Assembly (NCBI GenBank): GCA_030537915.1
Contig: JAUNUZ010000089.1
Coordinates: 1 to 8,156 of the forward strand
Source of the DNA: Micrococcales bacterium
Lineage (GTDB): Bacteria > Actinomycetota > Actinomycetes > Actinomycetales > Dermatophilaceae
Length of the DNA: 8,156 bases
Reading direction: 5' to 3'
The position numbers and the translations under genes are program-made. Below, piece by piece: positions 1-8,083 of the stretch. The notes under the pieces are model-generated. The model was not told the DNA's origin, did no database searches, and saw only the letters and a program-made list of their open reading frames with translations. The first letter of the stretch is position 1, and each line of letters starts with the position of its first letter.

Positions 1-3020
<3,020 letters not shown>

Positions 3021-3026
3021 GGATGG

Positions 3027-3033
3027 TCCTTCC
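3027..3033 (-). promoter_or_regulatory. Ribosome binding site that sets the rpoB TTG start
   Basis: The minus strand has GGAAGGA (3033-3027), 6 nt before TTG at 3020. The in-frame ATG ten codons later (2990) has no comparable site, only CAGAAG directly adjacent. This decides the start in favour of TTG. Confidence 0.7.
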
Positions 3034-3119
3034 AGAGGCCTGGGTGTACGGCGGTCGCGCCTGCCGTGGTGGCCCTCCCCCGTTACGAACAGCCCCTGAG
3101 CGGCATCTTCGCGCAGTGA

Positions 3120-3139
3120 CAGTCATGAATTCACGACTG
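3120..3139. repeat. 20-bp near-perfect palindrome in rpoB leader
   Basis: The minus strand reads CAGTCGTGAATTCATGACTG, symmetric at all but one pair of positions, which would be G-U in RNA. In the transcript it can fold as an 8-bp stem with an AAUU loop. It lies about 55-75 nt after the predicted start site, so it could be an RNA leader hairpin or a dimeric repressor site. Confidence 0.45.
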
Positions 3140-3200
3140 AAAGGCTGCGGAGGATGGGGGCGCTCGACTGCGGGCAGGAGCACAGGCAGCGCAAAGCGAC

Positions 3201-3230
3201 AGCATACCGTAGGTGACCAGGTGCGTCCAA
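3201..3230 (-). promoter_or_regulatory. Candidate rpoB promoter
   Basis: On the minus strand TTGGAC (3230-3225) and TATGCT (3206-3201) are separated by 18 nt, close to the housekeeping sigma consensus. The start would be near 3194, giving a leader of about 174 nt before the rpoB TTG. It is downstream of the terminator-like hairpin, as expected for an independent rpoB-rpoC promoter, which is known in several actinobacteria. Confidence 0.6.
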
Positions 3231-3310
3231 TCGGCCGCCAGAGACCGGACCTGAGCCTCTCCCCTGCACTCGCCAGTGTGGTCCCGGCCGGGTTCACCGG
3301 TCAAGCATGT

Positions 3311-3328
3311 GGGTGCTCCCGAGCACCC
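3311..3328 (-). repeat. Short palindromic hairpin upstream of rpoB promoter
   Basis: GGGTGCTC and GAGCACCC are perfect inverted repeats separated by two bases, folding as 7 bp around a tetraloop. It lies about 80 bp upstream of the candidate rpoB promoter and could be a protein-binding operator or an RNA hairpin on a read-through transcript. Confidence 0.35.
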
Positions 3329-3424
3329 GGCCCGGCGTGTCGCCCGCAGTAACGGCCGTCGGTTGGCTGTCGTGGCGCGTGCCCAAGAACCGGGGCCGAG
3401 GCCAGGACCCATCGCGAGGAGACA

Positions 3425-3465
3425 GCACAAACGCGGCGACACCGACCTTGTCGGTATCGCCGCGT
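3425..3465 (-). terminator. Terminator-like hairpin between rplL and rpoB
   Basis: On the minus strand ACGCGGCGATACCGA (3465-3451) pairs with TCGGTGTCGCCGCGT (3445-3431), 15 pairs with one G-U, around the loop CAAGG. It is followed by TTGTGCTGT, a mildly T-rich stretch. It looks like a moderate intrinsic terminator or attenuator that would uncouple ribosomal protein mRNA from rpoB. Confidence 0.6.
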
Positions 3466-3531
3466 CGACGCTGCGGCGGCGCCTGCCATTGCGTTGAGCG
3501 AGAGTGCGCTCAGGTCGCGGCGAGACGCTAT

Positions 3532-3571
3532 CCCTGCGGTCGACCCACCATCGGTGCTGTCGACCGCAGGG
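3532..3571 (-). repeat. Perfect 12-bp inverted repeat after rplL
   Basis: On the minus strand CCCTGCGGTCGA (3571-3560) pairs with TCGACCGCAGGG (3543-3532), 12 perfect base pairs with a 16-nt loop. It begins just after the tandem rplL stops. No T run follows. In E. coli the rplL-rpoB spacer carries an attenuator and an RNase III site, so a processing or 3'-end role is a reasonable inference here. Confidence 0.6.
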
Positions 3572-3577
3572 AAGTCA

Positions 3578-3961
3578 TCACTTGAGGGTGACGGTGGCGC
3601 CGGCGCCCTCAAGGGCAGCCTTGGCCTTCTCGGCGTCATCCTTGCTGGCATTCTCCAGGACGGCCTTGGGAGCGCCGTCGACGAGGTCCTTGGCCTCCTT
3701 CAGGCCGAGGCTCGTGAGGGAGCGCACCTCCTTGATGACCTGGATCTTCTTGTCGCCCGCGGCCTCGAGGACGACGTCGAACGCGTCCTTCTCCTCCTCG
3801 ACCGGTGCGGCGTCGCCGCCCCCAGCGGCGGCGGCAACCGCGACCGGAGCGGCGGCGGTGACGTCGAACGTGTCCTCGAAGAGCTTGACGAACTCCGAGA
3901 GCTCCATCAGCGTCATCTCCTTGAACGTGTCAAGGAGCTCCTCGGTGCTGAGCTTCGCCAT
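3578..3961 (-). CDS. rplL: 50S ribosomal protein L7/L12
   Basis: A 127-residue L12 (bL12), the multicopy stalk protein that contacts elongation, initiation and release factor GTPases. The N-terminal dimerisation helices that bind L10 cover about residues 3-33 ([20 protein letters not shown]). An Ala/Gly/Pro-rich flexible hinge covers about 34-55. The C-terminal factor-binding domain covers about 57-127, with [20 protein letters not shown] (70-89), [14 protein letters not shown] and a terminal GATVTLK. Length and motifs are normal. The ATG at 3961 follows AGGAAGGA. It ends in a tandem TGA TGA stop (3580-3575), with a perfect 12-bp hairpin 3 nt after the second stop. rpoB follows only after a 557-nt non-coding gap. 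Confidence 0.98.
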   Translation of the reverse strand: MAKLSTEELLDTFKEMTLMELSEFVKLFEDTFDVTAAAPVAVAAAAGGGDAAPVEEEKDAFDVVLEAAGDKKIQVIKEVRSLTSLGLKEAKDLVDGAPKAVLENASKDDAEKAKAALEGAGATVTLK

Positions 3962-4009
3962 GGTGATGTCCTTCCTAGTCTTGCCGTGAGTGGCGTGTGT
4001 GTGGAGTGA

Positions 4010-4029
4010 GCCGACGCTTCTACGTCAGC
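4010..4029 (-). repeat. Hairpin in rplJ-rplL gap
   Basis: On the minus strand GCTGACG (4029-4023) pairs with CGTCGGC (4016-4010), 7 bp including one G-U pair, around the loop TAGAAG. It could stabilise or process the message so that rplL is made in excess over rplJ, as L12 is present in several copies per ribosome. No T run and no clear promoter were seen in this gap. Confidence 0.35.
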
Positions 4030-4107
4030 TCGTGATTGGCCCGACTCCGCGCGTTCCGCTCGGCACAGCTCGCTCGCGCTCGCCGCATCCTGCGTTGCAC
4101 GCGCGTC

Positions 4108-4719
4108 TCAGGCCGAGTCGCCACCCGTGGCGACGTCTTCGGTGGCCTCGGGGGCAGGCTCTGCTGCCTCGGCAGGGGTCGCGGCCGCAGAACCCTGCGG
4201 GCCCTGCTCCTCCAGCTTGGCGCGCAGCGCGTCGACGGTGCGAACCGTCTTCGACAGCGGCGCGGCGAACATGTACGCGGCTTGGCTGAGCTTCGCCTTC
4301 ATGACCCCGGCCAGCTTGCCGAGGAGCACCTCGCGGGACTCGAGGTCCGCGAGCTTGGCGATCTCTTCGCCGGTCAAGGCCTTGCCGTCCAGAACGCCGG
4401 CCTTGATCACGAGAAGCGGGTTGGCCTTCGAGAAGTCACGCAGGCTCTTAGCCGCCTCAACCGGGTCTCCGGTGATGAAGGCGATGGCCGAAGGCCCGGA
4501 CAGCAGGCCGTCGAAGGCCGAGACTCCGGCCTCCTTGGCGGCAAGCTGAGTGAGCGTGTTCTTCACGACCGAGTAGGAGCCGGTGGTCCGCAGCGACGCG
4601 CGCAGCTGCGAGAGCTGGGCGACGCTGAGACCGCGGTACTCGGTGAGTACGGCCGCGCCGGACTCGCGGAACCTGTCCGTGAGCTCGGCGATGGCGGCCT
4701 GCTTCGCGGGCGTTGCCAT
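4108..4719 (-). CDS. rplJ: 50S ribosomal protein L10
   Basis: A 203-residue L10 (uL10), the base of the ribosomal stalk that carries L12 dimers and helps recruit GTPase factors. The N-terminal rRNA-binding domain contains [20 protein letters not shown] (13-32) and [15 protein letters not shown] (51-65), then [20 protein letters not shown] (75-94) and [13 protein letters not shown] (134-146). A C-terminal helix, about 132-170, is where L12 dimers bind. The last 34 residues are a low-complexity Ala/Glu/Pro tail absent from the 165-residue E. coli protein; such tails vary among actinobacteria. The ATG at 4719 follows a strong AAGGAGG ribosome binding site with 4-nt spacing. rplL follows after 146 nt. 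Expression is probably controlled by the upstream L10-leader-like RNA and attenuator. Confidence 0.97.
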   Translation of the reverse strand: MATPAKQAAIAELTDRFRESGAAVLTEYRGLSVAQLSQLRASLRTTGSYSVVKNTLTQLAAKEAGVSAFDGLLSGPSAIAFITGDPVEAAKSLRDFSKANPLLVIKAGVLDGKALTGEEIAKLADLESREVLLGKLAGVMKAKLSQAAYMFAAPLSKTVRTVDALRAKLEEQGPQGSAAATPAEAAEPAPEATEDVATGGDSA

Positions 4720-4765
4720 GGGGCCTCCTTCAGTGGTGATGCCGGTCCCCTAGGCCCCTGGGACG

Positions 4766-4797
4766 AGAAAAGGCTCCCGGCGCAGGGCGCGGGAGCC
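4766..4797 (-). terminator. Intrinsic terminator/attenuator before rplJ
   Basis: On the minus strand GGCTCCCG (4797-4790) pairs with CGGGAGCC (4779-4772), an 8-bp GC-rich stem around a 10-nt loop that can pair further internally (GCGC/GCGC). TTTTCT (4771-4766) follows immediately. This is the only textbook stem plus T run in the window. It lies about 46 nt before the rplJ ATG and downstream of the L10-leader-like fold, where attenuation of rplJL would be expected. Confidence 0.72.
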
Positions 4798-4802
4798 GAG
4801 CG

Positions 4803-4827
4803 TCATCAACGCTTGCGGCGTGGATGA
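4803..4827 (-). repeat. Hairpin between L10 leader and attenuator
   Basis: On the minus strand TCATC, C, ACGC (4827-4818) pairs with GCGT, T, GATGA (4812-4803): nine pairs with one C-T mismatch around the loop CGCAA. It lies directly before the terminator-type hairpin and could be part of the switching platform, though I found no clear competing pairing with the terminator arm. Confidence 0.4.
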
Positions 4828-4842
4828 GCTTGCAGTTCGCGG

Positions 4843-4915
4843 CCTGCGCTGGTCGCCCCTGCGGGGGGCCTTTCGATCAAAACACCTGGGCGCTTCGACA
4901 ACCGGCGGTCATGGG
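4843..4915 (-). ncRNA. L10-leader-like autoregulatory RNA (aptamer part)
   Basis: On the minus strand the 5' half reads CC, CAT, GA, C, CGC, C, GGTTG (4915-4899). The 3' half reads CGACC, A, GCG, CA, GG (4855-4843). The halves pair as CC/GG, CGC/GCG and GGTTG/CGACC, with a bulge and purine pairs of kink-turn type between the first two stems. Inside, GCCCC and GGGGC form a hairpin. This resembles the L10 leader family (ribosomal protein leader upstream of rplJ) as I remember its actinobacterial members (GACCGC-N-GGT ... GACC-N-GCGCAGG). In known cases the L10(L12)4 complex binds it and represses rplJL. Match made from memory and pairing, not by covariance search. Confidence 0.65.
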
Positions 4916-4924
4916 TCTGAAGCA

Positions 4925-4954
4925 ACGCTACGCCGCGCGCCCCCTTGACAGCAA
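4925..4954 (-). promoter_or_regulatory. Candidate rplJL promoter
   Basis: TAGCGT (4930-4925) is a good actinobacterial -10 (TANNNT). TTGCTG (4954-4949) is a partial -35 at 18-nt spacing. The predicted start near 4918 lies just upstream of the L10-leader-like fold, which supports the assignment independently of the -35 match. Confidence 0.5.
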
Positions 4955-5049
4955 ATCACTGTTCCCGGGCCCAGGGCCCTCACTATCAGTGCGACCTCGA
5001 CAGCCCTGCCCCCGGTGCCCACCATGACGAACCAGCACCTGACGGCGCG

Positions 5050-5090
5050 TACGAACGGGCCGACCCATCCAAAGGGCCGGCCCGTTCGTA
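5050..5090 (-). terminator. Strong 17-bp hairpin after rplA
   Basis: Beginning 22 nt past the rplA stop, the minus strand pairs TACGAACGGGCCGGCCC (5090-5074) with GGGTCGGCCCGTTCGTA (5066-5050) through 17 continuous pairs, one of them G-U, around a 7-nt loop. There is no T run, so it resembles the tail-less hairpins proposed as actinobacterial terminators, or an RNA 3'-end or processing signal. A promoter candidate for rplJ lies downstream, consistent with a transcript boundary here. Confidence 0.6.
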
Positions 5091-5112
5091 AGCGACGGGG
5101 ATTGGTTCTAGC

Positions 5113-5826
5113 TCAGCCGTCGTCTTCGGAGAGCAGGTTGCGGGTGCGGTTGAAGTCCAGCGGGATGCCGGGGCCGTTCGTCGTCGCCATCGTCGCCTTG
5201 CTGATATAGCGACCCTTGGACGCCGACGGCTTGAGCCGCAGGATCTCATCGAGCGCCGCCGCGTAGTTCTCGACCAGCGACTTCTCGTCGAACGACACCT
5301 TGCCGATGATGAAGTGCAAGTTGGCGTGCTTATCGACCCGGAACTCGATCTTGCCACCCTTGATGTCCGAGACCGCCTTCGCGACGTCCATCGTCACGGT
5401 GCCCGTCTTGGGGTTCGGCATGAGACCGCGGGGCCCCAGGACCTTGCCGAGCCGGCCGACCTTACCCATGAGGTCCGGGGTTGCGACGACGGCGTCGAAA
5501 TCGAGCCAGCCACCCTGGACCTTGGCCAGCATGTCATCGGAGCCGACGTAATCCGCACCCGCGGCCGTCGCGGCGTCCGCGTTGGCACCGGTCGCAAAGA
5601 CGAGCACGCGGGCGGTCTTGCCCGTGCCGTGCGGCAGGTTGACGGTGCCGCGAACCATCTGGTCGGCCTTGCGCGGGTCGACGCCGAGCCGCATCGCGAC
5701 CTCGACCGTCGAGTCGAACTTCGTGTGCGCCGTCTCCTTAGCCAGGCGAACGGCCTCGCGCGGCGCGTAGACGGTGTCCGAACCGATCTTCTCGGCGGCG
5801 GCGCGGTAAGCCTTGCTGCGCTGCAT
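5113..5826 (-). CDS. rplA: 50S ribosomal protein L1
   Basis: A 237-residue L1 (uL1), the usual bacterial length. It forms the L1 stalk that moves deacylated tRNA out of the E site, and in studied bacteria also represses its own operon by binding mRNA. Visible family blocks are the Lys/Arg-rich N-terminus, [20 protein letters not shown] (45-64) followed by PHGTGK, the inner domain with [20 protein letters not shown] (91-110), [20 protein letters not shown] (117-136) with PNPKTGTVT, and [18 protein letters not shown] (162-179). The ATG at 5826 is chosen because AAGGAG lies 6 nt upstream and the protein begins like other L1s ([14 protein letters not shown]). The frame stays open upstream to 5982, but that part encodes no L1-like sequence. 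The C-terminus ends LLSEDDG. rplJ follows after a 393-nt regulatory spacer. Confidence 0.97.
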   Translation of the reverse strand: MQRSKAYRAAAEKIGSDTVYAPREAVRLAKETAHTKFDSTVEVAMRLGVDPRKADQMVRGTVNLPHGTGKTARVLVFATGANADAATAAGADYVGSDDMLAKVQGGWLDFDAVVATPDLMGKVGRLGKVLGPRGLMPNPKTGTVTMDVAKAVSDIKGGKIEFRVDKHANLHFIIGKVSFDEKSLVENYAAALDEILRLKPSASKGRYISKATMATTNGPGIPLDFNRTRNLLSEDDG

Positions 5827-5861
5827 TTCTTCTCCTTGATGTGGTGATGGAGTCGTGGTGC

Positions 5862-5878
5862 GAGCCAGCGCCTGGCCC
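5862..5878 (-). repeat. Hairpin in rplA leader (proximal)
   Basis: On the minus strand GGGCCAG (5878-5872) pairs with CTGGCTC (5868-5862), 7 bp with one G-U pair, around the triloop GCG. It lies about 24 nt before the rplA ribosome binding site and could be part of a translational control element. Confidence 0.35.
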
Positions 5879-5887
5879 TCCCACACG

Positions 5888-5914
5888 TCTGGGCAATCCC
5901 CCAAACACCCCAGA
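5888..5914 (-). repeat. Hairpin in rplA leader (distal)
   Basis: On the minus strand TCTGGG (5914-5909) pairs with CCCAGA (5893-5888), 6 bp, leaving a 15-nt G-rich loop. It sits downstream of the three-way junction and upstream of the rplA ribosome binding site. Function unknown. Confidence 0.3.
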
Positions 5915-5935
5915 GCTACGAGCAGGCGCGCCGCG

Positions 5936-6001
5936 CGACCTTTCCTTCGGTCCGCAGGTGACTGCGTCGTGCCGACTGACATCGCTTGGCGATGGGGGTC
6001 G
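5936..6001 (-). ncRNA. Candidate structured RNA: three-way junction with kink-turn
   Basis: Starting 19 nt after the rplK stop, the minus strand can form three stems. P1 is CGACC (6001-5997) with GGTCG (5940-5936). P2 is CATCGC and GCGATG (5994-5980) around the loop CAA. P3 is TCGG, then CAC, then GA, then CGCAG, loop TCAC, then CTGCG, GA and CCGA (5975-5947). P3 fits the kink-turn consensus: C-stem, three-base bulge, tandem G-A/A-G pairs, non-canonical stem. Kink-turns are bound by L10-L12 complexes and L7Ae-type proteins in known RNAs. The element lies in the long rplK-rplA spacer, so it may control rplA or rplK-rplA read-through. No Rfam family was checked. Confidence 0.45.
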
Positions 6002-6014
6002 TCTTCTATGGTGC

Positions 6015-6030
6015 CCGGGCCTAGGCCCGG
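6015..6030. repeat. 16-bp perfect palindrome over the rplK stop codon
   Basis: CCGGGCCTAGGCCCGG is identical on both strands. In the transcript it can fold as CCGGGC and GCCCGG around the loop CUAG, which contains the UAG stop codon of rplK. Terminating ribosomes would disrupt it. Confidence 0.5.
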
Positions 6031-6458
6031 ACAGTGATGCCCATCGAGCGCGCCGTACCTGCGATGATCTTCATCGCCTGCTCGATGTCGTTCGCGTTCA
6101 GGTCCTGCATCTTCTGCGTGGCGATCGCGCGCACCTGGTCCTGCGTCAGCTTGGCGACCTTGGTCTTGTGTGGCTCACCGGAACCCTTGGCCACGCCCGC
6201 GGCCTTCTTGATGAGCTCGGCGGCCGGCGGCGTCTTCGTGATGAAGGTGAACGAGCGGTCTTCGTAGACCGTGATCTCCACCGGGATGACGTTGCCGCGT
6301 TGCGACTCCGTCGCGGCGTTGTAGGCCTTGACGAACTCCATGATGTTGACGCCGTGCTGACCGAGCGCGGGGCCCACGGGTGGCGCAGGCGTAGCCGCAC
6401 CAGCCTGGATCTGCAGCTTGATTAGGCCGGAGATCTTCTTTTTCTTCTTCGGAGGCAT
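6021..6458 (-). CDS. rplK: 50S ribosomal protein L11
   Basis: A 145-residue L11 (uL11) of normal length. It binds the GTPase-associated region of 23S rRNA at the base of the L12 stalk, and is needed for RelA activation and sensitivity to thiopeptide antibiotics in known systems. The lysine-rich start MPPKKKKK is followed by [20 protein letters not shown] (11-30), the conserved N-terminal domain with its proline-rich linker-facing motif, then [18 protein letters not shown]. The C-terminal rRNA-binding domain includes [20 protein letters not shown] (74-93), [20 protein letters not shown] (119-138) and MGITV. The ATG at 6458 is chosen because the family starts at M-x-PKKKK, and AGGAAGAGAAGAG lies upstream. 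An in-frame upstream ATG ([11 protein letters not shown]) would add residues not found in L11. The TAG stop sits inside a perfect palindrome. rplA follows after 194 nt. Confidence 0.97.
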   Translation of the reverse strand: MPPKKKKKISGLIKLQIQAGAATPAPPVGPALGQHGVNIMEFVKAYNAATESQRGNVIPVEITVYEDRSFTFITKTPPAAELIKKAAGVAKGSGEPHKTKVAKLTQDQVRAIATQKMQDLNANDIEQAMKIIAGTARSMGITVRA

Positions 6459-6478
6459 TGCTCTTCTCTTCCTGTCGT

Positions 6479-6503
6479 GGGCCCACGCCATGGGCGATGA
6501 CCC
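6479..6503 (-). promoter_or_regulatory. Hairpin with internal loop before rplK (candidate L1 site)
   Basis: On the minus strand GGGTC (6503-6499) pairs with GGCCC (6483-6479), including one G-U pair. An AU/TG internal loop follows, then CGCC pairs with GGCG around the loop CAT. It ends about 20 nt before the rplK ATG. In E. coli, L1 represses the rplKA message by binding a helix-internal loop-helix element near the rplK start, so the position suits an L1 operator. I could not match the specific L1 recognition bases, so this is an inference from place and shape. Confidence 0.3.
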
Positions 6504-6555
6504 GGTTGCATCAAAGAGCACGACGACTCGCCGGCTCTTCGGCTATGTGAATCGG

Positions 6556-6568
6556 GCGGCACAGCCGC
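6556..6568 (-). repeat. Small hairpin in nusG-rplK gap
   Basis: GCGGC and GCCGC pair (5 bp) around the loop TGT on the minus strand. A second possible stem lies closer to rplK, AAGAGC (6539-6534) with GCTCTT (6519-6514), loop 14 nt. I found no convincing promoter in this 168-nt gap. Confidence 0.25.
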
Positions 6569-6601
6569 ACCGACGTCTTGGGGGTGTCCGCGAGCTCGGT
6601 C

Positions 6602-6623
6602 CCTCGCCGCGGTCACCGCGAGG
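6602..6623 (-). repeat. GC-rich hairpin after nusG
   Basis: Three bases past the nusG stop codon the minus strand has arm CCTCGCGG and arm CCGC plus GAGG, interrupted by a 3-nt bulge, around the loop TGA. It lacks a T run. It may protect or define the 3' end of the secE-nusG message or attenuate read-through to rplK; it is not a convincing intrinsic terminator. Confidence 0.4.
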
Positions 6624-6626
6624 CGG

Positions 6627-7637
6627 TCAGATCTTTGCCACCTGGCTGAACGACAGCTCGACCGGCGTCTCGCGACCGAAGATCGACACGAGGACCTTGA
6701 GCTTCTGGCTCTCGGAGAGCACCTCGGAGATCGTGGCCGGCATGGTCTCGAAGGGACCCTCCATGACCGTGACCGACTCACCGATCTCGAAGTCCCCCAG
6801 GACCGTCGAATCGCCGGACGCCGCCGACGCGGCTCTGGCGCCTCCGCCCTGACTCGATTCTCCTGCAGCCGCGGCCTCGACCTGTGCGGAGAGCATGGAG
6901 AAAACCTCGTCCAGGCTGAGCGGCACCGGCGAATAGGCGTTGCCGACGAAGCCGGTGACACCTGGCGTATGGCGCACCGCACCCCAGCTCTCGTCGGTCA
7001 GGTCCATCCGCACCAGGACATAACCGGGCATGCGCACCCGGCGGACGAGCTTGCGTTGGCCGTTCTTGATCTCGGAGACCTGCTCCATCGGAACCTCGGT
7101 CTGGAAGATGTACTCCTCCATGTTGAGCGAGGTGATGCGTTGCTCGAGGTTTTGCTTGACGCGGTTCTCGTAACCGGCGTAGCTGTGCACGACATACCAG
7201 TCGCCATCTGCGAATCGCAGTGAACGCCATAGCTCTTCAGTAGGGTCGACCTCTGCGGCCTGCTCGGCTGGCTGCGCTTGGGCCACCTCTGCCTGCGCCG
7301 TCTCGGCATCCGCGGACGCCGCCGTCTGGTCCTCTTCGGAGTCGCCCTCGACGTCGGCGGACTCACCGACGGGGGCCTCGGACGGTGAGTCGCCGTCGGC
7401 GTCCGAGACGGTCTCGGAGTCGTCGAGGTCCTTCGTAAGGCTCTCGGAGCCGGCGGGCTGCTGTCCGTCCTGGTCGAGATCGTTGGAGTCGAGATCGTCG
7501 GGGTTGGCCTCGGCGCCATCGGGGACGAGGGAGATCTCCGCAGACTCGGCAGCGAGTTCCTCGGCGGTGGGCTCGACGACGCCCTCGTCGTCGACCGACC
7601 GCTGGTCGGTGGCCTCGGGGCTCTCGTGCTCGGACAC
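6627..7637 (-). CDS. nusG: Transcription termination/antitermination factor NusG
   Basis: A 336-residue NusG that binds the RNA polymerase clamp, influences elongation, pausing and termination, and couples RNA polymerase to Rho or the ribosome. Residues 1 to about 145 are a low-complexity acidic extension rich in Asp, Glu, Ala, Ser and Gln. The NGN domain begins at [20 protein letters not shown] (146-165) and includes [16 protein letters not shown] (181-196) and [19 protein letters not shown] (204-222). A Gly/Ala/Ser-rich linker covers about 253-283. The KOW domain covers 284-336, with [11 protein letters not shown] and [19 protein letters not shown] at the end. E. coli NusG is about 181 residues; an acidic N-terminal extension is common in actinobacteria. 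The start is GTG at 7637, with GAGGAAG and AGGT upstream. The open frame runs on through secE into the tRNA, but that part is an out-of-frame shadow. The last codon is followed by a hairpin, then rplK. Confidence 0.96.
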   Translation of the reverse strand: MSEHESPEATDQRSVDDEGVVEPTAEELAAESAEISLVPDGAEANPDDLDSNDLDQDGQQPAGSESLTKDLDDSETVSDADGDSPSEAPVGESADVEGDSEEDQTAASADAETAQAEVAQAQPAEQAAEVDPTEELWRSLRFADGDWYVVHSYAGYENRVKQNLEQRITSLNMEEYIFQTEVPMEQVSEIKNGQRKLVRRVRMPGYVLVRMDLTDESWGAVRHTPGVTGFVGNAYSPVPLSLDEVFSMLSAQVEAAAAGESSQGGGARAASAASGDSTVLGDFEIGESVTVMEGPFETMPATISEVLSESQKLKVLVSIFGRETPVELSFSQVAKI

Positions 7638-7654
7638 GCGGTGACCTACTTCCT

Positions 7655-7704
7655 CTGGCGTAACAAGACGTGTGGCGCTACCGGGCTGCGTGTGGTTGCG
7701 CCAG
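7655..7704 (-). promoter_or_regulatory. Mutually exclusive inverted repeats before nusG
   Basis: In the 83-nt secE-nusG gap the minus-strand segment CTGGCGC (7704-7698) can pair either with GCGCCA (7678-7673), giving a 6-bp stem with a 19-nt loop, or with CGCCAG (7660-7655), which touches the nusG ribosome binding site. The two pairings cannot coexist. This could influence nusG translation, but both stems are short and GC content is high, so chance is a real alternative. Confidence 0.25.
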
Positions 7705-7720
7705 GCGGACGGTCGAGGCC

Positions 7721-7990
7721 TCAACCGGCGAACACCCAGAAGACGAGCTTCGTGATGAGGGTGTCGAGGCCCAGGACGAAGAGCATGATCGCGGTCACGA
7801 AGACGATGACGACGATCGTGTAGGTCGTCAGCTCCTCGCGCGTCGGCCGCACGACCTTGCGAATCTCGTCGAGGACCTGGCCGAAGAACAGCCCGATCGA
7901 GGCGAAGAAGCGGGAGAAGGCGTTGCCACCGGCGCTCGTGCCGCCGGGGGCGGAACGCGCCCCGCGGGGTGCCGTCCTCTGGTCGCTCAC
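7721..7990 (-). CDS. secE: Preprotein translocase subunit SecE
   Basis: An 89-residue protein of the short, single-membrane-span SecE type found in Gram-positive bacteria. Residues 1-22 are a polar Gly/Ala/Arg-rich cytoplasmic tail. Residues 24-45 form an amphipathic segment leading into the family signature [13 protein letters not shown] (42-54), in which the Lys and Pro-Thr are conserved. Residues 57-76 are a strongly hydrophobic transmembrane helix, followed by another hydrophobic stretch ending FVFAG-like at the C-terminus. SecE clamps SecY and stabilises the SecYEG protein-export channel in the cytoplasmic membrane. The start is GTG at 7990, preceded by GAGAAGAGGA about 5 nt upstream; no ATG fits the family start. 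It lies between tRNA-Trp and nusG, 83 nt before nusG, in the secE-nusG pairing found across bacteria. Confidence 0.95.
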   Translation of the reverse strand: MSDQRTAPRGARSAPGGTSAGGNAFSRFFASIGLFFGQVLDEIRKVVRPTREELTTYTIVVIVFVTAIMLFVLGLDTLITKLVFWVFAG

Positions 7991-8037
7991 GCGTCCTCTT
8001 CTCTGCCTGTCTTGATCGCTGCCCCAGAACTGACCGG

Positions 8038-8066
8038 GTTATCGCGTCGGTGTGGAACCGTCGCAA
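8038..8066 (-). promoter_or_regulatory. Candidate secE-nusG promoter
   Basis: On the minus strand TTGCGA (8066-8061) and GATAAC (8043-8038) are separated by 17 nt, each matching four of six consensus positions of a housekeeping sigma-70-type promoter. Transcription would start near 8031, giving a leader of about 41 nt before the secE GTG. Read-through from tRNA-Trp is the alternative. Prediction by eye only. Confidence 0.4.
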
Positions 8067-8080
8067 GTGCGACCGCCACA
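8051..8080 (-). repeat. Hairpin just 3' of tRNA-Trp
   Basis: Three bases after the tRNA discriminator, the minus strand has outer arms TGTGG and CCACA (5 bp) enclosing inner arms TCGC and GCGA (4 bp) around the loop ACTT, with an asymmetric internal loop between the two stems. No T run follows, so it is not a classical intrinsic terminator. It may help tRNA 3' processing or partial termination. It overlaps the candidate -35 of secE. Confidence 0.4.
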
Positions 8081-8083
8081 TCG

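Noticed and set aside
3072..3105. A seven-codon upstream frame (MPLRGCS) in the rpoB leader
   Set aside because: No ribosome binding site of quality precedes it, and a frame this short arises easily by chance. It would need ribosome profiling to revive.
3275..3304. A second rpoB promoter, TTGACC with CACACT at 18 nt on the minus strand
   Set aside because: The -35 is good but the -10 matches only two key positions. The TTGGAC/TATGCT pair downstream is clearly better.
4945..4950. A perfect TTGACA on the plus strand, suggesting an antisense promoter
   Set aside because: No -10-like hexamer is found 16-19 nt downstream, only GC-rich sequence, and there is no plus-strand gene to drive.
5827..5982. 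An N-terminal extension of rplA to an upstream in-frame start
   Set aside because: The added residues are unlike L1, and the ATG at 5826 has AAGGAG at correct spacing and the family's usual beginning.
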